Below, piece after piece: positions 47,421-60,450 of a stretch of 64,000 nucleotides of DNA. Each line of letters begins with the position of its first letter. The first letter of the stretch is position 1. Under the pieces are notes generated by a model, which worked only from the letters and a program-made list of their open reading frames with translations, was not told where the DNA came from and did no database searches. Position numbers and translations under genes: made by a program. The DNA is from Saururus chinensis (Eukaryota; Streptophyta; Magnoliopsida; Piperales; Saururaceae), in contig CP141140.1 of NCBI GenBank assembly GCA_035235625.1, positions 18,806,685-18,870,684 on the forward strand, in the 5' to 3' direction.

Positions 47421-47847
47421 GATCTACATGACCCAGGGTGTCGACTGACCCAAAACCAAAACCGGTCTGGCTGGAATATAATATCAATGGGGGTGAACCG
47501 TGAAGAGGATGGGTATTGGGTAGTGACAGTCGAACGGCCCTCTACTGAAACCGTGAACCGGTCCAAGAACAACACCGTTTCCTTTTTGGCGGTTAGACCG
47601 GACGGGCAGTTGCAGTTTGAAAACCCTGTGTTGCTGCTGGTCTCTCTGGCACTTCCAGGAGTCCACGACCCATCTCTTCCTCAGCAGTGACCCGCCATCC
47701 TTGTGCTCGTACTAATCTACATTCAACCAGTTGTGGCAGCTCCCATGTCGCGTGAGTCCTTTGTGATATTTCCCTCTTCAGTTTTGACTGAGTCCCTTTT
47801 CGTTGGTGGTTGCAAATGTGAAATTGTTTCAAGGTTAGCCTGAAATT

Positions 47848-48034
47848 TATAAATTTATAATCACTTCTGTTTATGGAGCATGTAAGTTACTTATGTTAAT
47901 TTAAAGAAAGAAACTTCACTGACCTGAAATTTATTTGGAATTTGTAAATTTATAATCACTTCTGTTTATGGAGCATGCAAGTTACTTATGTTAATTTAAA
48001 GAAAGAAACTTCCCTGAACTGAAATTTATTTGTA
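47848..48034. repeat. 95-bp direct tandem duplication
   Basis: The block AAATTTATAATCACTTCTGT ... GTTACTTATGTTAATTTAAAGAAAG occurs at 47,851 and again at 47,946, a period of 95 bases, with a handful of differences. It is non-coding and lies between the NSE3 promoter and the PSF3 relic. Confidence 0.85.
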
Positions 48035-48726
48035 CCTTCACAGATTGTGCTGCTTGATGCGTTAGTCCTATGCCAGTCACAGTCTTGGATTGCTCCTCAT
48101 TTCTTGATTTACAGAATATATGATTTGTCATGTGTTTCATTTAAAATTGAGATTGTAGGCCAATCATCTCTCCATAAATATGGATTATACTTATTGTTTC
48201 CTTTTACAGGTTCCAAACTGCTGAATATTTGTTTTTTCTGGATCAGAGATGTCAAACTGTGGCAGACATGACTAATCCTTGGTATTTAGCCGTTAAATGG
48301 TGTTGACAATTAAGTGATAAGTTGCTCTTCATTGATTTGCCCTTTTTTTGTTCAAAAAGTTGCATGTGTTCTTGAGTAAACATTCTCCTTTTCCTTTCTG
48401 CCCTCTTGATCAATTTCTATGTAGTACATAAAACTCATAATTGTGTCTCTCTGCTCGAGGTCTTGATGTGCATCTTCCACTTTTAAGTAATCACCCAAAA
48501 TTTCATATATAAGTCATTTTAGTTATTTTGTTTTCATTTTGGACTGCTGTGGTTAACACTTTGTGGTTCACAAAAGACTTTTATTTTATGTTAAGATTAG
48601 CATGGACCGTAGAAGTCTTTTTCTTATTATTTATACTAGCAATATATTTTACAAGATTCAAATTCTTGAAACAGTGAAGGTAGGCTAGAATGGCTGCAGA
48701 GACGTAGCTTTTCTTTCTGACATCTT

Positions 48727-49498
48727 TTCATAATTATTTTGATATAGACGACATTTCAATGAAGAGGTTGGAAATTGTTTTCTTGATTCAACGATGCCTG
48801 CTTAATTGCAACTTTTAAATCCAATATTTCCTGCAATCTGCTAATGGTTTTATGCCTTGCATGCAGCTCATCTCAGTTGTTTCTCAGGTGGCAGAAAATG
48901 GAGTTGGATTTCTTGATCTCTCTATGTTTAATCTGAACTGATAAAGTCCATGCTTATTCAGTGTGCACTGTCGTCATTTCTTTGGTTTCTGGTCAGGATG
49001 AACAAAGTGCAGAGGTAGATCTTCCTTTCTGGCTTGCTCAAACGTTATACCTAAGACAAGCAATTTCGATTGATGTGTCTTCCTCTTATAGCCAATAGTA
49101 AAGCTCTGCTTTCCCATGTGTTCTCATTTAGGATTTGAGTGTGTAAAATAAGATAAATAACTTAAATTTTTAGGTGCGTATGAGGAAGCACTGGGCAAAG
49201 CATTTGGTACTGCATTTTCTTCAGCTCCCAAGTTCTTGCCACTTATAACAAAAGAGGAATGTCTCTGTAAGAATTTTAATTTGTTGTATTTATGTGAAAC
49301 TCGGTTCAAGTACCAGTTCTGTATTGTCCAAAACTGTCTTCTTTTTCCTTTTTTTTTTTGGCTTGGAAGTGTTTGACACAGCTCGATTTTCAATGACAGC
49401 CCATAAGAGATGGCGAGTAGGTGTGTCAAGATTGCAAAAGGCCTGTATGCTTGGCAGGAAGAGGAAACCATTTGAGCAGGTGCTTGATACGGCTATCT
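48727..49498 (+). pseudogene. PSF3: Decayed GINS subunit PSF3 gene
   Basis: Pieces of the GINS complex subunit PSF3, which works with CDC45 and MCM2-7 in the replicative helicase, appear in the right order with intron-like gaps. NYFDIDDISMK (48,727-48,760) lacks a start codon. SVVSQVAENGVGFLDLS (48,868-48,943) runs into a stop. AEVDLPFWLAQTLYLRQAIS (48,997-49,098) ends in TAG. AYEEALGKAFGTAFSSAPKF with PLITKEE (49,174-49,265) comes next. The C-terminal MTAHKRWRVG ... GRKRKP (to 49,498) closes the frame. The middle of the family protein, some 50-60 residues with the conserved region between the third and fourth pieces, is missing: only 75 bases separate them. Loss of start, deletion and stops argue for a pseudogene. 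Conserved exon structure points to an old duplicate or the decayed original, not a retrocopy. Confidence 0.8.
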
Positions 49499-50436
49499 AG
49501 TATGTTCCAAGTCATAATAGCGCAGCAAGTGTGTGATAGACAAAGTGATCACTGACTATGTGTAGTGCCAAAGCTCAATCTAGAATACTTCTTTAAGCAT
49601 ATGCTTGCTGTTTTCTTCCTCGTAGCATAAATTTTAAGTTCTTTTGGATGATCAGTGCCCTACGTATCTCTTCTTCAATGAACTCACTGTGATGCATCAC
49701 ATGCCAATTTCAAGCGCTGCTCAATGAAACGGGTTACCTTCATGGATTAGATTAAAGTACAAAATGATTGCAAGTTGTTTGAGCAGTTACATGTACACAT
49801 TCAAAGCTTTATGATTTGTTTACTGAAACTGATTGGGTGGGTATCAAATGCAGCAACAGTAAAAAAGAATTTGTCTTAATTACAGAAATGGTATAAACAT
49901 TGTGTTGTATGGCTTATCATAAATAAAGCTTGGCATAGCAAAAATAAAAGATTTTTTTAGCAAATGTTGATGTCATGCCAATGCTAGTTGGAGTTGAGGG
50001 AGCCGCCATCATTAATGGGACCTATGTTTCAATTGAAAGTATAGGTGTCTGTGCGTGTTATCCTTCCAGCCAGGACTTCCGGGTTTTTATTTAAAAAGGG
50101 AAATTTTGGTACACTAAGGGATCCGAAATTAAGCATGGTGAGTTTGAACCGTTGCTAGTGACTTCCCAGTGGAAGCAACACGATTTCAATTAATCCAAAA
50201 AACATAAAAGCTGGAATCTGATTCATCATTTTGGGTGGGAATAGAATAACTTTTCATTGAAGTTTTCAGACTTCAAAGCGGTAAGCTGTTCGAACTATTT
50301 ATCGATTCAAAGAACAAATCTAGACGCATATATAAGCTCAGCCCATCTGCTTGTCTCTCCTCACAAGTCACTACAAAGTGCCAACTTTATCAAGTTGGCG
50401 ACAACGAAGTCATATATACATCCGGCAGTCGAGATT
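49499..50436 (+). promoter_or_regulatory. Upstream region of the metacaspase gene
   Basis: Mostly AT-rich intergenic DNA. A TATATAA motif at 50,329-50,335 lies about 100 bases before the start codon and is a good TATA-box candidate, which would give a 5' UTR of about 75 bases. The reading frame stays open upstream of the ATG for about 60 codons, but those codons lie across the TATA and have no family similarity. Confidence 0.55.
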
Positions 50437-52443
50437 ATGGAACGCTACATAAAGATCAATTGCATTGGCTGTGGGCGACCGTTGCAGGTTACCACGGCCG
50501 CCACCGCCGTCCGGTGCAGCTCGTGTCCAACCGTCATTCCGGTGGATAGGTCCCACAGTGACGACCCCCTCGTCCGATTTCACAAGAAGGTCATAAAATC
50601 TGCCAACTGGGTCAAGGGCCAAATCCACCAAATTTCAAGCTCCAGCCCGTTATCACCAAATTCCTACTCACGGCCCTACTTGGTGCAACCATGTAATAAT
50701 CCCCAAAGCAGCAATATGCTTCCCTATTCCACTCCCGGAAGTCATCAACATCATCATGGCCATGATGATATGAATCCCTATTCAAACTTAGCTAACTCTC
50801 CCCAGGCATACAAGGTGGCACCTAGCTATGGCCAGCTGCAGATGAAGCCATCAGTGCATGGGAGGAAGAGGGCCTTGCTCTGTGGTGTGAGTTACAAGAA
50901 CAGGAGTTGCGAGCTCAAAGGGACCATCAACGACGTGAACTGCATGAGATACTTGCTGCGAGGGAGGTTTGGCTTCCCTGACAGTTGTATTCTCGTCCTC
51001 TCGGGTACACCTTTTAACTGTATTTAATAAACTCAGCTAACACATGCTAGTCGCCGTGAGGCCATGATCAAGAGGTATTGACACCCGCTGCAGAGGACGA
51101 GAAGGATCCGAACAGGATTCCGACGAAGCAGAACATGAGGAACGCGATGAGGTGGCTCGTCAATGGCTGCCAGCCGGGGGACTCGTTGGTGTTCCACTAC
51201 TCTGGCCATGGTTCTCAGCAGATCAGCTTTGGCGGGGATGAGCTTGATGGGCTGGACGAAGCCCTCTGCCCGCTGGATTTCGAAACAGAGGGAAAGCTTG
51301 TGGATGACGAGATCAACGAGACGATCGTGAGGCCTCTACCCAAGGGGGCTAAGCTACATGCCATTATAGATGCATGCCACAGTGGGACTGTCCTCGATCT
51401 TCCTTTCCTATGCAAAATGAACAGGCAAGTGAATCATCTAGCTCAATTTGAACTGGTGCATCTTGGAGATGGTAGTATGGAACTAATAAGAAATTAATGC
51501 ATGAGCTATGTGTTTTTTTTTTGGGACAAAGCAAGCATGAAATTTGGTTGATCGATGGAGAGTTATGGCAACTAGAATGGACTTTTAAGACTTAATTAAA
51601 GTATTAATTAGACAAAAGAAGAAACGGTATAAAACTACATAACTGGATTACTCTGTTGAATTGGCCGACATTAAGGGGAATGATTGATTTACCACATTAC
51701 ATATCAGACCTTTAACCTTTTTTATATCACTTGTATTCGTTGCATGCCCGAATAATTTTGCCATTTTTCAAAAAATGTGTTGCCCATGCATGTCCTCGCT
51801 TCCGGGCTTCTTTGCCACACAGGGCAGGATTCTACCAGTGGGAGAATCAGATTCACCCATCAATCAACAAGGGAACGAGCGGAGGGCTGGCAATCTCTTT
51901 CAGCAGCTGTCAAGATAGTCAAACCTCTGCCGACACCTCGGTAAGCTTGCTTCTTTGTAAATGGATGTGACACCGTGAGACTGCTTTCAAGGTAAAAAAT
52001 TGGCCTGACTTGCTCTGCGTTGGATGCGCTATTGACTGCACCACCATGAAGGCTTTTGCCGGCAATACGAACACAGGAGCCATGACTTACTGTTTCATTC
52101 AAGCGATGGAGTCTGAGCCGGGGCTCACGTACGGCCGCCTGCTCAACGCTTTGAGGTCCTCAATACAGGAGGCCAAGAAGGGACTCCGCACCAGTGGTCC
52201 CATTACTTCCCTTCTCAACAAAATCCTCTGGCATTGTTTTACTCAGGTCTACATATCTCCCCTTCATCTTCTTCTTCATCTTGTTGAATTCCATTTATTG
52301 ATCGTTTGTTCATCCTCTTTTGTTAGTGACCCATTTTTGGCATTTAATGATACTTGGCTAACCTGCTCTGGAAATGCATGCAGGAGCCACAGCTCACTGC
52401 TTCAGAGCAGTTCGACATTTACAGGACACCTTTTGTGTTGTGA
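50437..52443 (+). CDS. MC1: Type I metacaspase with LSD1-like zinc finger
   Basis: Cysteine protease cutting after Arg or Lys, linked in plants to hypersensitive cell death and protein aggregate clearance. Exons 50,437-51,004, 51,094-51,424, 51,823-51,940, 52,052-52,246 and 52,384-52,443 give 423 residues. Domains: LSD1-like zinc finger with two CXXC pairs (CIGC, CSSC) at about 8-35, a Ser-, Pro- and His-rich linker, then the caspase fold from GRKRALLCGVSY. Catalytic His228 sits in HYSGHGS and Cys284 in DACHSGT. The conserved C-terminal EPQLTASEQFDIY is present. Intron 2 joins AACAG|GCAAGT to CACACAG|GGCAGG, so it is a GC-AG intron that restores MNRAGFYQW. The start is the first ATG before the zinc finger and matches the family N-terminus. 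The symbol marks the MC1-MC3 type I class, not a proven ortholog. Confidence 0.9.
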
Positions 52444-53648
52444 TCAACTAGCAGTTGTCCCATTTGCCAGTTTGTGGTCAGCATTGAATTTTTGGGTCTC
52501 TATACAAGAAACGTATTTGTAATTCTACTAACTAAAGTTGCTATTGCAGCATCTCTTATGCGTGGGGATGTTGAGATAGGACCCAATAGAATAAATGCAC
52601 GCTGCAAATAAAAGACTGCTCGCAGATTGTTAATATGCCTCGCTGCCCAAATTCAACATGATTGTGGATTTAGCACGCCTGAGACGGAATCCTCAGGACG
52701 TCCAGCCCAAAAACATAATTGGTTTACACGTGGAGCAGGTGGCTCAGATTTGTGGCTGAGTTCTGCACAAGAATTTTAGCAAATGTTGTGTAACGTTTCA
52801 AAAAAGAAAGGGAAAAACATATAAGTGAGAATAGAGAGGAGGCCCCCAAGAGAAAACGCCAGAAGCAGTTGTGCACTATTGCTTCTCCACGAGGTCCCAC
52901 CGTCTTAAAATTTCTTGGAAATTGACCTCACACTTTAGAATCTGATTGTAATAGATTTTACATGCAAAACAAATCCATCCGCTCCCTCTAGTAAGATATT
53001 TAGGGCCTGTTTAGAATGGAAATTAAAGAACTTTTGCCTTCAACCCTCCTTATCTCACGAGGAGGGCTCGAGTAAAAAGGGATTCTCCTTGTGATATGAC
53101 GTTTGACAATTATGATCTCCTAAACAGGCACTTAGATGCACTTATTTGAAATGAGCTCCTCATTGTAGATGGGCTTGTAGCTATGAAAACATGGGTGTGT
53201 AGCTAAGAAAACTAGTTGCAGCTTGTTACCTCTGTGGGATGACCGGTTACAATTGATTGCTCTGTTTCGTGCCCCTTTATAATAGGGGGCTCATTTTCGA
53301 CTCATTGCATAGGTGCATTTAAAAATCTTTAATTCCTTAATAAATTCACAAAAGTACTTGTTTATGGTTAAATGTAAGTAATTTTACTAATTTAAAGTCA
53401 AATAAAATTAGCCTTAGCATACGATCAAACACTAAGAACCCATAACATTGAATTTTAAAATTAAGTAGCACAAAGTAGGAGCTTTACATCAATTTAAAAT
53501 AAATAGAGTGACAAAAAAAATCAAGAATGATGAAAAACTAGGGCTTCATCATGTTTTAGGGAAGAAAATTTAGCTATCCATATAGAGTAGAGAGAAATTT
53601 TGATTCTTTGAAATCATTCTGGAAATGTAATACCCACAAATTTAAAGG

Positions 53649-53691
<43 letters not shown>

Positions 53692-54600
53692 GATTAGAAC
53701 ATATTTAAATTTTTTGTTGGGTGAGTCATTGATGCCATGAGTCAGTGACCACGTCGGTGAGTGTCCATTTGTAATGTTGGCAATTAATGATGCATTAGTG
53801 CATCCGATGGGGTTAGAAACCACTCGAAACAAATTGTTATGTACAAGATTCGGTTATTTCTCTATCATATAAATAACTTGTTGACACCTTAAGACCCTTA
53901 TATATTTAAAAATTAATTTTTATCAAGAAGGGAGACCAAGGGTGAGACAGAAAACCAAAAGGGAGATATAGGTCAAATTCTAGGAACTCAATGTGTAACA
54001 TATGGAGGGGAAAGGTAGAATTGTTAACCTCGAACCAAGTGTGTTCTTTAGTCTTGAAAAGGAGCATGATTTAGGATTTATGGGTTACATCTAGTATTTA
54101 ACTATATGATCTTGTGTAGGAAAATATTATTTGGAATAATACTATGTTTACGGTGGTAAAACTAATGGATTAAAATTATGATTTTAGGCTATTATATATT
54201 ATATATGTTTTAAATGCATTTAAAATTAAAGTTTTATGCATATAGAAGTTTTAATTTAAATGTTCTATCAAAGGAAAATAACTTAATCATAAGAACATAA
54301 CTTTTATTATTCTACTATAATCATTGATCGATGCGCTAATGATGGTGTCAATGGTTAGGAGAAAATGAACTCTTATTGACATCGACACATAGGAGTACAT
54401 CGATGTTAAACTAGGCATCAACAGTGGGACCAACGTGGAGGTGACGATGTCGCCAAACTTGACTTATTGTAGTCTACAGATAATCGACAAGTCAATGGCC
54501 ATCCACAATGACATCAATGCATTGATGGGACAACTAATGATTCTTCAATGCATATTTCAAAGTAAAGTTTTTACCAATATTTTTGCTATTAATGAGATGT
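52444..54600. other. Metacaspase 3' flank, no further gene
   Basis: The 3' UTR is expected in the first few hundred bases. The rest is AT-rich, with an AT microsatellite at about 53,650. No coding region is supported. Confidence 0.45.
53651..53690. repeat. AT microsatellite
   Basis: About 18-20 uninterrupted TA units. Confidence 0.9.
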
Positions 54601-54639
54601 ATATTAGTATAATTTATTTGCATAATGAACATAAGTAAA

Positions 54640-55260
54640 TATTAAACACATGATGAAAACATGTGTATGAATAAGGTGTAAGTCAATCCTAGGTTTACGC
54701 ATACCAAAGAGGTAGAGACCTTAAATCATTGTATATGGCACTTATGGACATGAAAGCCTTGTTTCGATATGTGATCCAAAAGCATGTCCTTTTAGCACGT
54801 AAAAGAGATTCATGGTATGAAAAAAGATTATGAGTTTTTAGCTCCCTAAGGCTTGAGAGTTTATTGTTTATAGATCCTCTCCCGAAAGCTCGGGAGTTAG
54901 TTTGAATAGCTTATGTCTTTAAAAGAAGCATGACTCCAGTGCAATGCTACAAAGGAGGTCTCGTTGATCATAGAAAACTAAGGATCTCTTGACCACATAG
55001 GTTCATGAGCCCTTCTGAACCTTTGCTTCATGGCATGGATGGAGCGGGTTATATTATTCAACAAAAGTATGAAGCTACTTTGGGGAGTGGTATATATTTT
55101 GAGAAGTCGTGGAGATCTCCATGATGTTGTCACAACTTTAGTGATAGATCAATTTTGCATTATTTTGTTGTGGTTCATGTTTGGTAATCCCATTAGGTAT
55201 ACCATATACTTAACATCCTCATGATGTAGCTATTAAGGAGGAGTAAGCTTCTAGGAGGTT
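54640..55260. repeat. LTR-like dispersed repeat, copy 1
   Basis: It shares a series of blocks in the same order and orientation with 56,150-56,740: TGGTATGAAA ... GATTATG, AGGCTTGAGAG-like, GGATCTC-GACCAC, TATGAGCCC, CTTCATGGCATGGATGGAGC / CTTCATGGTGTGGGTGGGGC, then CATTAGGTATACCATA / CATTATATAACCATA and a closing AGG-GGAGT block. Such text is common in LTRs of Ty3/gypsy elements. Ends are too decayed to place. Confidence 0.45.
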
Positions 55261-56149
55261 TTAATGTACATGGCACATGACACCTATGTTTTCATGAAAA
55301 TATTTGTCTCTTTTATTCATTTAAAAATTTTATTTTTCTCAGCAAATCATCAATACATTGGTACTCATCGATGAAATAGTGTAATGCTACATTTAGTCGT
55401 AAGCATTGATGCATTGATGGTCAACCGATGAAAACTGCATACATGTGTTATCTAAAAAACCGAGGTAATTGAACAATTATGGGCACTGAAAACAATTATC
55501 TCGATATATAAAGAAGTGAGATTCGAGATTAGGGAGAAAAAAAGTCACTAAGGAGTCCTAGTGCCAGTGAGGGTTTAAGAGCAGTTCAACAGGAGGAGAC
55601 TCGCGTTAGGAGAGGAGGAATCACACTTCAATTTAGGCTGGATTGGAATCTTTACTTTAAATAATATAAAGTTATTTATAAATATATAATTTTTTTCAAG
55701 TTCTTGATGAAATTGAACATGTGCATGTGATTTTTCATGATACACCATGCATGAGTGCACCACAATGGTGAATTTGATTTATATTGGTTTCAATGCTCCA
55801 TTTATTAAACAAATGATTTAGAACTTGGATTTGAGAAGAATTCTATTAGTTTTTCATAGGAAAAAGTGTTCAAAAATTCAATAGGGTCTTTGATCATTTT
55901 CTTCCCGATCATTCGACAAAGCCACCAATATGTTGTTGCCTGCATGAGTGAAGGGAGGAGGATGAATAATACTCATGCATGCAACATCATGCATGTTTAT
56001 TGGACATTGGTCTTGAGGCTGATGTGTGGTGTGGTGTTGGCGAGGATGATTGTTTGAGCTAACCCACTGTCGATGGAGGTTTGACACGTCAGTGAGGTTA
56101 CCTATGGTGCCTCAAGATAAGTAATTTTTTTTCTTATATTTATATCAAT

Positions 56150-56740
56150 GATTATACTATTTAGTAATTATACAATAGCATATTTTTTGAGGAATTTGGA
56201 TCCATGAATGGATGATAATTAAGCATGTTAAGTAAAGGTTAGTAAACCTTAATGTATTTGTATGAGATCTTGTGATGTGATAATTGGTCACCCAAATTGA
56301 TGCATTGGACACTTTTTGACAAATGATCATGGTGCCAGGCCGGCTCCTCAAGTGAGTTATTTAGCCACGTAGAACAAAAGAGTATGATATGAAACATGAT
56401 CATGGTTTTCCACTCTCCAAGTGTGGGAGTTATGGAGAGTTGTTCCCATACCCTAGGAGTTAGGTTCTAATGAACTAAAATATTAAAAGATAATTGGTTT
56501 AACACAACGCAATACATGAGATTTTTGAAGATTGTGGCAGTTGGGATCTCGACCACTAGGGTCTATGAGCCCTAGTGGGCCCTTACTTCATGGTGTGGGT
56601 GGGGCATGACAGGCTTCAGACAAAGACTTAAATTGTTTTGTGGTAGTCCATTATATAACCATACATTGAACTCCTACATGAGGCTACCATGTTGACTGAA
56701 CCCTAAGGTGGAGTTCTTTGGTTGTAAGTATATTGAATTA
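56150..56740. repeat. LTR-like dispersed repeat, copy 2
   Basis: Partner of the repeat at 54,640-55,260, more like it in the right half. The 900 bases between them show no gag or pol. Similar LTR-like composition continues to about 57,480. Confidence 0.45.
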
Positions 56741-58759
56741 GAAATGTATGTATGATTTGATTTTTATTTGCTAAATTATTTGCTTATGCAATGATTTCCC
56801 TCTTAACATATTTTATCAAGATTGCTTATTTTTGGTTTGTTGCAATTTCACTAAGTATACTTGTATACTCAACATCCTTAGTTGTCCATGTTATCTAGGT
56901 AGAAGATTTTATTTGAGGTATCAAGAAGGTCATAGTAGTAGAGTGGACTCTACCTTTCTAGCTTGCTAATCCATCTCCTTTACTTAGGTTTGGTTTTAGG
57001 CATAAGCGAGTGCCACTTACCAATTTATTAACTAGAGCATATGTGACAAACAAGTGCCAAAGTGTGGATCTTGTAACTATTTTAATATACATAGTTACTT
57101 AAAAATGTAATTATAATATTATCACAAACAAATGCTGTAAAAAATGTGATTATCATGTCCCCAATTCAGCTTTTAGTATTTTTACAATTTCATGAAATTG
57201 TTTTTTTTGCTGTATATTAGGTAGGGTAATATGACAAATTTTTTTAATGAAAGGAAAATGATTTATAAAATTGGGGGCATGAATAGCGAGAATGTCTAAT
57301 TTTGGCCACATAGTATGTAGGATTTTATTTATCTTTGTGTTGACACTAGACTTATATAAATAATTGTAGGCACACAAGTGTTTAATTTATTTATGTTTAT
57401 GTATATTATGATTTGCAAAATGTATAGTGACTTGTTTCATTTTATGCTATAGTTTGATGATGATTAATAGGTACTTTGATTTGATAATTGTGTAACAACC
57501 CTCGTATTTTTGAAAGAATTTTTTTTTTGAAAACGTAAAGAAATTTAATTCCTAATGTCAAGGATCACCGTGTACCAAAAGGGTAATTACAATACACTTT
57601 GTATTATACAAAGATATCCAAAATTGGGCAAACCATGCCTTTATACATCAGTTAGTACAAATATTACATAAAGTATAAAAGGAGTACAAAAATTGTAATT
57701 TAAGAAAGCTCTTCGTTGATTCCATCCGATTTAAGTGACACACCTGCAGAATTTGAGGGTGGGTGAGTAAATTCATACTCAGTAGGTTGAGTTAAGTTTT
57801 AAAAATATGCTTCGTGCACGTAATAATATATCATGCCATCTTTCTTGTAAAATCATGATAAAAGTCCGAAAACACGGTCACAAAATATCGTGTAACGCCC
57901 GAGATTTTTCACACATTTTCCTTAAAATTCACGGAAAATTTTTGCAACATAATGTCTGTAAATCAGAGGAAAAATGTTGAAATCAAAACATGATAAAACA
58001 ATTTATAATTTAAAGCACTAAACATCCATTTTCCATCTAAATATTTTCATCATACGGTCAAACATTGTACGACCAAAGCAAATATCATCAGGCGCTACTC
58101 GAAAACACACGTATGAATAAATTGCTATGATCATAGACTTTAAATACAAATCCCTCCCAGGCATCCCTGAGTGCAAGTCCCATAACAGTCCACTGACTAA
58201 TCCAAATGAAAGTCTAGAATAAACATCTTAACGTCTAGTCTCACCCAATACATCGGATCGTGGCACAATTAAACTCGCAGTGAGTGAAGTATATACCTGA
58301 GTAAACGGGAATCAATCAACGGCTAAAACGAGCGTCCATCCCCAGGAGCTCTCCGCACAAACCTGCAAAACCTCCCATACAACGGGGCTAAAAAGTAGGG
58401 TGATGAGTATTTTCATACTCAGTAGGAAAATACCCAGTAGGGGAAATCCCAAACGGTGAACTCACTAAGTTCAAAAATACATGCGTCATGCAACTCAAAC
58501 ATGAAGCAGTCAACATAATAATATCATATCATGCACATACGCATACGATCATACCAAAGGCACCATCATGCCAAAAATATACCAAATGCACCATCGTGCC
58601 AAAATCATACTATCCAATCAACTTACACAAACACCCTTATCCAGGGTCATACAAACTTACTCATACCATATACGCATACTTGTACGACCTTACTCGTACA
58701 ATCATATGCTCATTCATACAGCTTACACGAAATCACACTTACTGTCTTACTTAAAAACA

Positions 58760-58915
58760 TATTCTCACAATCGTACTCATACTCTTACAGTCGTGCTCAT
58801 ACTCATACGCTTACAGTCCTACTCATACACACTCTTACAATCTTGCTCATACACATACAATTGTACTCACACTCATACAGTCGTACTCATACTCATAATC
58901 GTACACATACTATCA
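58760..58915. repeat. TCATAC/TTACAGTC repeat tract
   Basis: Imperfect units of CTCATACTCTTACAGTCGT type in varying order. It explains the His-, Ser- and Thr-rich frames here. Confidence 0.75.
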
Positions 58916-59129
58916 ACCACTGAAGCTCATTACAACTAATAAGCTCCAACGTCGAAAAGGAAAAGAATGCCACTGGGGCAACACCTTAACCTCCGGGGAG
59001 TGACTAGACGCCATGGACTTTTTCGAAGGTAAGGCACACCAATGCTCATGGGGCACTGGATCAAACAGGTAAGAGTAGATCCATGATACTACTTACCTGA
59101 ACGCGCAAACATAAACACCCACACATAAG

Positions 59130-59250
59130 GGGTCATACAGTTGCCCACCATAATGGGTCTTATAGTTCCATAGAATCGCCCACCATAATGAGTCTTATAG
59201 TGCTAGAGAATTGCCCACCATAATGGGTCTTATAGTGCCATTGCCACTCT
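59130..59250. repeat. Three 40-bp tandem units
   Basis: GCCCACCATAATGGGTCTTA followed by TAGT occurs three times at a spacing of about 40 bases with small changes. Confidence 0.8.
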
Positions 59251-59319
59251 TGGGCAGAAAACATACAGTGCCACTTGGGCAGAAACATACAATGCCACTC
59301 TTGGGCGGAATCATACAAT

Positions 59320-59580
59320 GCTCTCAATAGAGCATCAAACGTCTGGGCTTATACAACACACAGACCAAATCAGAAACATACATCGCTCTCAGCAGAGCAT
59401 CAGACGTCTGGGCTTCATACAGCACACAGACAAAGTCATAAACATACATCGCTCTCAATAGAGCATCAAATGTTTGGGCTTATACAACACACATACCAAA
59501 TCAGAAACATATGTCGCTCTCATAGAGCATCAGACGTCCAGTGCTCTATACAGTACACAGACAACATCCCGCAGGATAAA
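59320..59580. repeat. Four 65-bp tandem units
   Basis: Units contain GCTCTCA, ATAGAGCATC, GACGTCTGGGCTT and ATACA-CACACAGAC. Four copies are visible, with the last the most diverged. Open frames with repeated peptides result from these units. Confidence 0.85.
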
Positions 59581-60324
59581 CACCATGGCAAGACATGAGA
59601 AATGCTTAGCCGACTCATTATCGGCTAGCTCAAACACGTAACTTAATCCGTTGAACGCTCAGGTCTCAAACTCACACCGCTATCATTAGTTGTGCTTATA
59701 ATTCAAGTTTCAATTAAGTATATTATGCGGTACAATTATGCCACACAAACTCACAGTCCTCGACTGATCAAAACTGAAGCTGAGCCCGATCGAAACCCAA
59801 ATTCGTCAGGGCAACAGACTTCACTTACCCGTCCACATCATGGACCAAACTCATCATACATCAAACCCTTACAATCTTACATACTTCACCATCCATCTTA
59901 TGGCCAAATCATCTTACACTGACATCCTCAAATGAAGCTCCTCAAAGCCAACCCAGTTGTCACCCTCTTATTTATATCTCACTTATTATATTTACTTTTC
60001 ACTTCAAAATCTGTACGTTATGCTTGTACAATTATGCACACTCTTACTGTCTGACAAGCGCCCAACATACAATCCAACCCAAACCGATCCATTCTAATCC
60101 TTGCCCGTCATACTCTTATCCTCTGTCCTCTGTCATACGCTTATACAACCGTATCCAAATTCAGACAAAGCCTCTGTCGCTTCTTACTGTCCATCGCCCA
60201 TACCTCTGCCCACATACACTTACACATATACATATCATAGGCAAAAATCCATCATACATATGTATGTCTCACACATATGTATAACATACACATACGGTCA
60301 TACATACGTAACTTATAAACATGC

Positions 60325-60450
60325 TCACTAGCCATCACTAGTGCATACATACATCAAACATACACGCTAGCCATCACTAGCACATACTCAATCAACATAT
60401 GAAACTTACCAACAAACACGCTAGTCATCACTAGCACATACTTACATCCA
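60325..60450. repeat. Three-copy CTAGCCATCACTAG repeat
   Basis: GCTAGCCATCACTAGCACATAC and variants recur three times at spacings of about 40-60 bases; each unit has a small CTAG...CTAG palindrome. Confidence 0.75.

Noticed and set aside
47171-47575. 134-residue minus-strand frame upstream of NSE3
   Set aside because: No family similarity. It ends upstream of the donor and better fits promoter and 5' UTR.
50257-50436. N-terminal extension of the metacaspase by 60 residues
   Set aside because: It would span the TATATAA motif and adds sequence unlike the family; the ATG at 50,437 is right before the zinc finger.
58488-60331. Long His-, Thr- and Ser-rich frames
   Set aside because: Tandem repeat by-products in the nested LTR.
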